In this document: piece after piece, positions 60,000 through 64,000 of the stretch | Layout of the letters: each line of letters opens with the position of its first letter | Position numbering within the stretch: the stretch's first letter is position 1 | DNA from: Sphagnum compactum | Taxonomy: Eukaryota > Bryophyta > Sphagnopsida > Sphagnales | Length of the DNA: 64,000 nt | Direction: 5' to 3' | Assembly (NCBI GenBank): GCA_965153455.1 | Contig: OZ234497.1 | Coordinates: 20,081,872 to 20,145,871 of the forward strand | Position numbers and translations under genes: made by a program | Notes under the pieces: model-generated | Databases searched by the model: none | What the model was told of the DNA's origin: nothing | The model's input: the letters and a program-made list of their open reading frames with translations, nothing else

Positions 60000-61080
60000 A
60001 AAGCTCCAAACAAATCCTCCCAAATAAATGGTAAATCTTTTTCAGTGAAGAATTTCCAGGCTTTGACGTTCTTCCCCCATTCATGTGAACATTACATATC
60101 TTAAATGAAGCTTCCCCTTAATCCGGACGGACAGTACCTACGGGGACAGTGGTTTTTGGGGACGTGGACCGAAATGATCCTGGTCCCAGAATGTCAGTGT
60201 ATGTACGCCAGGTAGGTGACTGATTCCGCACAGATTTAGGTCATATTATACGGCAGAATTTGGACTCTGGCCGGTTCTGTTTTGTCAAAATCCAGAGGAC
60301 GCGGAAAATGCCCTGAAGACTTGACTGACTTGACCCGGTACCAAGAACGCCCGTTAAGTTTCGATAACCGTTTTCAGACGGTGAGTCTTTTGGGATTTTT
60401 TTTCAGTTCTCATCATTTCTATTGGGGAAGCCGTTTCACATTCTCCCAATAATGGACGATCACTCATAGTGAAAGAGGACAGGAGATATGACACGTAGTT
60501 TTTTTTCATTGGTGAATCTATAGTCGTCTTCCATACTGTTGTCTGAACGTGGTAATTACGTTTTGGCCTGTGGGTTTGACCTCTCGGTTTAGCCTCTCCA
60601 TAAGGACGCACAAAAGCCAAATGGAGAGAGACAGGTCCGATGGTGGTCTGAGCTTTTTCTTCTACTGTCTCCTCTTCTTCTCGCAAACCCTCGAGTGGAC
60701 TTTGTTGAGTCCAATTGTTGCTTCACAACATTCAATCTTGGGCCCATGAGCAATTTAGGCCCAGGACCTCATGAAAAACCGGGCCTAGATACCATTTTGA
60801 GATTAAATCATGTCCTCTTGAGTCCAAATTTAACATTTCCCAAGTTAAATGTAACCCAGGACAAACGTGAAGAAGCTATATGAATAAAATGTATTTGAGT
60901 TTGGCTATCTTCTGGGTGCTTAAAAACTGATGTAAACCTGGCAAAAAATTTAGTTCAATTACACAAAAGAGCAAGAAATGGAAACTGGAAAGTAACCGAA
61001 GAAAAGAAAAGAAAACCAGTGTTGGGCAGGTATATTGATTTTCATCCATCCCGTCATCCGTCCCGTCATCCATTCAAACA
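60000..61080. other. Intergenic, partly GC-richer, unassigned
   Basis: A 110-codon minus-strand frame (60686-60354) starts MREEEETVEEKAQ; I do not recognise it. At 61040-61075 CCCGTCATCC/CATCC words are repeated, as they are near 62580-62635. Confidence 0.35.
60695..60785. mobile_element. Truncated copy of the 28959-29261 MITE
   Basis: In reverse orientation it matches the left 90 bp of that element: GGCCCGGTTT..CATGAGG, CCTGGGCCTAAATTGCTCAT, AAGATTGAATG and TTGGACTCAACAAAGTC. The other end is missing. Confidence 0.75.
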
Positions 61081-61099
61081 GAACAAATATATATTTTTA

Positions 61100-61760
61100 A
61101 AAAGGAAAAAACTAGAAAAAAAATAAAAACAGAAAAACACTTTTAACATTAGAAACTTTTTGTAAACACTTAAACATGCAACAGAAAAGGGAAATACAGT
61201 AAAATAATCTTAAAAGAAAATTTAAAAATAGATGACAAAAAATAAGAAACCAAACAGCGAGCAAAAGAAAGAGAAAAAAAACCCATACTTGAAAAGAAAA
61301 TGAGGTTTGTCTTCTTTTTCCAAACTTCAAACTTGCATCTAATCAATAAATTAATTAATTAATTAATTAAAATTATTTCTATTATAAAACATATTAGAAA
61401 AACTAGAATTTTTTTGAAAAGAAAATAGGAACTAAATATTTAAATAAACGCATAAAATAGAAAAAAAATGAAGATAGGCAAAATAAGAATAGAAAAGATT
61501 AAAACATGAAACAAACATAAACAAAAAAAAGTAAAAACACAAAAACTATAGAAAAGGAATGGAAACAAATGAAACAAGGAAAGGGAAATACAGTAAAATC
61601 ATTTTAAAGGAAAAAAATTACAAAAAAGAAGAAAACAAATAAAGAGTAGAAAATAAGAAAAAGTAAAACTTATAATAATGAAGAAAAACCCTACTTGAAA
61701 AAAAATGAGGTGTGTTTTCTTTCTCCAAACTTCAAACTTGCATCCAAATAAACAAAAATA
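61100..61760. repeat. A-rich tandem duplication, about 400-bp period
   Basis: AAAGGGAAATACAGTAAAAT occurs at about 61185 and 61580. TCCAAACTTCAAACTTGCATC occurs at about 61319 and 61724, each preceded by TACTTGAAAA..AAATGAGGT.TGT. Between them lies an (AATT)n run near 61348-61372. Frames here are Lys/Phe low-complexity artefacts. Confidence 0.8.
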
Positions 61761-61910
61761 CAAACATGAAAAAGAAACACTTTATTTTTATTATACAAAA
61801 TAATAATAAAAACGAAAACGCATAAAAATAGAAAATAAAAAAAACTAAAACATGAACCAAACATTGTTGAAATAACACACGTGTGCATTAGGCACGGGGT
61901 TCCAGTGCGT

Positions 61911-62305
61911 AACCAACCTGTCCAGAATGTTCAATGGGAGGAGGGAACCAAACCCAACCCATTCCAGAGTGTAACCAACCTGTCCAGAATGTTCAATGGG
62001 AGGAGGGAACCAAACCCATTCTAGTACGTAACCAACCTATCCCAGTACATAACCAACGTATCCGGAATGTTCGATGGGGCAAGGAACCAAACTCATTCAA
62101 GTGCGTAATCAACTTATTCAGAATGTTCAACAGGGGAGAGAACCAAACCCATTCCAGTAATGTAACCAATTTATCCAAAATGTTCAATGGGGGGAGGGAA
62201 CCAAACCCATTCCAGTAATGTAACCAACTTATCCAAAATGTTGAATGGGGGAGGGAATTAAACCCATTCCAATGTGTAACCAACCTATCCAAAATGTTCA
62301 ATCTC
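61911..62305. repeat. 57-bp minisatellite, about seven units
   Basis: The unit begins AACCAACCTGTCCAGAATGT and continues TCAATGGGAGGAGGGAACCA plus AACCCATTCCAGT. Unit starts are at 61911, 61973, 62030, 62051 (after a 21-bp short unit), 62107, 62164, 62222 and 62278, mostly 56-58 bp apart. A 21-mer TGTGCATTAGGCACGGGGTTC lies just left of the array (61882) and again at about 62542. Confidence 0.9.
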
Positions 62306-62309
62306 GACA

Positions 62310-63539
62310 TTCACAGGTTTGAGGACAATGATCAGGGCAGAATAATGGATCATTACACAATGTAATCTGTCGATTCAGACCACTCTGGTTTGTTCTTAGT
62401 CTGCCCCCCAAAGATATTATACTCCAATAAAATCTGTAAAATAATTTTGGAAATAGATCTCTGGGCATTTTCACCATGGAATTGTGCTTGTTCTACCCCC
62501 AAGAAACATCAGTTTATTTAATGTTGATTTATTTACACACCTGTGCATTAGGCACGGGGTTCAGACTTCCCATTAATCTGTCCCGTCATCCAACCGTGAC
62601 CTATCCATCCATCCATACCGTCATCCATCCATGGATGGCATCATACAGGGAAGAAAACCCTGGCAGAAATAATTAACCCCCCCACCCCCCACCCCGCGCA
62701 TGTGTCGCCGTCTAGGAAAGGCATGCCCGGCCCCAGGGGGGTCTGATATCAATATCAGACCAAAAGGGCCAAATACACCCTGATGTGCACCTAGAAAACC
62801 TGAAAATTGCAATTCCAATTCAGGCAAGTAGTTTCATTTTCCCTCCCTCTTGAGTTCCCTCTTTAATTGTTGTTGTTTTTGTTTTCTTGCAATCAAGTTT
62901 GGCAGCCTATCTATCATTTGACAAAGAATCTTATTTAGATGGAGCTGAGGGGCCATTATTTGTTTTTGAGAAAGCTTCACAATGAGGGTAAATTATCCTC
63001 CGTTAAGCAAAGCACAAGCAGATTTCACAAGATTTTTTTTTAGATAATTAAAAAATAGAGATGGGTAGTTTTAAAAATTGAAATGGCTTAACCTTTGTAA
63101 AGAACAGATTCCGCTTGATAATGTGCCCTCCTGATACACTAAAACAATTCTTGTTTATTAGCCCTGCCTACCAATGCAAGGATATAATGTTGAGATTGAT
63201 TATAGAGTACACTCTACACTAGCTTCAAAGGACTCTGGCTCCTACTTTGTCTTTTCCTTAGTTGAACAATGATTTTCAGTAATTCAAATTCAAAAATCAA
63301 AACTTGCTGAAGTGTGTTTACAATAAATATGTATTTCATGACAAGGTAATCATGTTTATTTAATGAACTTATGTTTTAAGCTTTCAAAATATTGTACTTT
63401 CATTTTTGATACATAGTTGTTAAATAAATGGGCGTTTTGAAAGTGAATTTTTTTAATGAAGGGCTACTTAATTCAAAGCCCTTTAATGCAAAAGGTGAAT
63501 CTTTTCATTTCAGTGCGAAAGTTAAATACACACTTTAAA
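62310..63539. other. Intergenic, no gene recognised
   Basis: Includes CATCC-rich simple sequence (62580-62640) and a C-rich run (62677-62695). No coding or RNA feature seen. Confidence 0.4.
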
Positions 63540-64000
63540 AAAAACATTGCTTATGGTAGTTCTTAAAACCTGTAGATAGCCCACTTAGGACTAAATCAGG
63601 GAGCTCTTCAGGTCTAGATTTAACATTTCTTGGGCTAAATATTGCCACTAATAAGAGGCCTTTGTCAAAAAGGTGAAGACCGTGAACACCGGCCTGACTG
63701 GACATGGTTTTCCACGTTGGCCATAATTTTCGTACCGCCTTTCAAAACGTTTTTCGAATCTCCTCCCGCCACAAAAGTCTTTGATCATCTTATCTAGTCA
63801 CTCCTTCTTTTCCTACTCTTTCCTTTTGTAATGCAATAAACTCCGGAAGATGGCGTGGTCATTTGTCTTTCTCACAAACCCAAGAGGATAGGTAGAAAAG
63901 GGAAAGTGGGTGGTGCTCTAATGCTTACCTATTGTCAGTTTATCACATAATTTTATTCCTATTGTTTCTTTCTGTACAGTGTTTTTCTTCAATTTTTCCA
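63540..64000 (-). repeat. Third copy of the receptor-gene upstream segment
   Basis: It carries the same ordered landmarks as upstream of A and B: TATGGTAGTT, TTAGGACTAAATCAGGGAGC, TCTAGATTTAACATTTC, AATCTCCTCC, AAAAGTCTTTGATC, TGTAATGCAATAAA, TTTCTCACAAA and GTACAGTGTTTTTCTTC. The orientation is the same. The window ends within the match. No receptor exon is recognisable to its left. Confidence 0.8.

Overview
This window looks like nuclear DNA from a land plant. It is AT-rich, has long introns with canonical GT-AG splice sites, is dense in transposon remnants, and its only intact-looking genes are leucine-rich-repeat receptor-like kinases (LRR-RLKs). The degraded transposon reading frames remind me of repeated uncharacterised families in seed-free plants such as mosses, lycophytes and ferns, but I cannot place the species.

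The core of the window is a tandem pair of minus-strand LRR-RLK genes. Gene A (exons from 16497 down to 2912) and gene B (58067 down to 45990) have the same 15-exon structure and identical intron phases. Eleven of the 15 exons have exactly the same length. Joined exons give in-frame products of 876 (A) and 880 (B) residues. Each encodes an odd N-terminal leader with a late hydrophobic segment, an LRR N-terminal cap, about nine degenerate LRRs, a short cysteine-containing membrane-proximal segment, one transmembrane helix and a complete RD-type Ser/Thr kinase. The ectodomain layout resembles the LRR-VIII-1 (HPCA1-like) group. The kinase looks closer to the CRPK1/LRR-VIII-2 type. Gene A has a 2-base deletion near its end that removes a tail still readable in another frame. 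The two genes presumably act as paralogous plasma-membrane receptors; ligand and pathway cannot be read from the sequence.

The segment upstream of the genes (about 17.27-18.0 kb for A, 58.43-59.08 kb for B) occurs a third time at 63.54 kb to the window end, without a recognisable gene body next to it.

The 28 kb between the genes, and the 6 kb beyond B, hold repeats and dead elements. They include a broken hAT-like transposase (24.5-26.2 kb), two solo LTRs of one family in opposite orientation with perfect 5-bp target duplications (31344-32160 and 36184-37014), several MITEs (one nested in another, one inserted in gene A intron 3 after the duplication, one TIR family in opposite orientations in and upstream of gene B), a broken DDE-like element frame (39.3-40.55 kb), a RING-like zinc-finger frame (34.8-35.1 kb) and a degraded methylmalonate-semialdehyde dehydrogenase (ALDH6) pseudogene (41.04-42.6 kb). 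Tandem repeats have periods of about 95, 31, 103, 57, 317 and 400 bp. I saw no tRNA, rRNA or CRISPR array.
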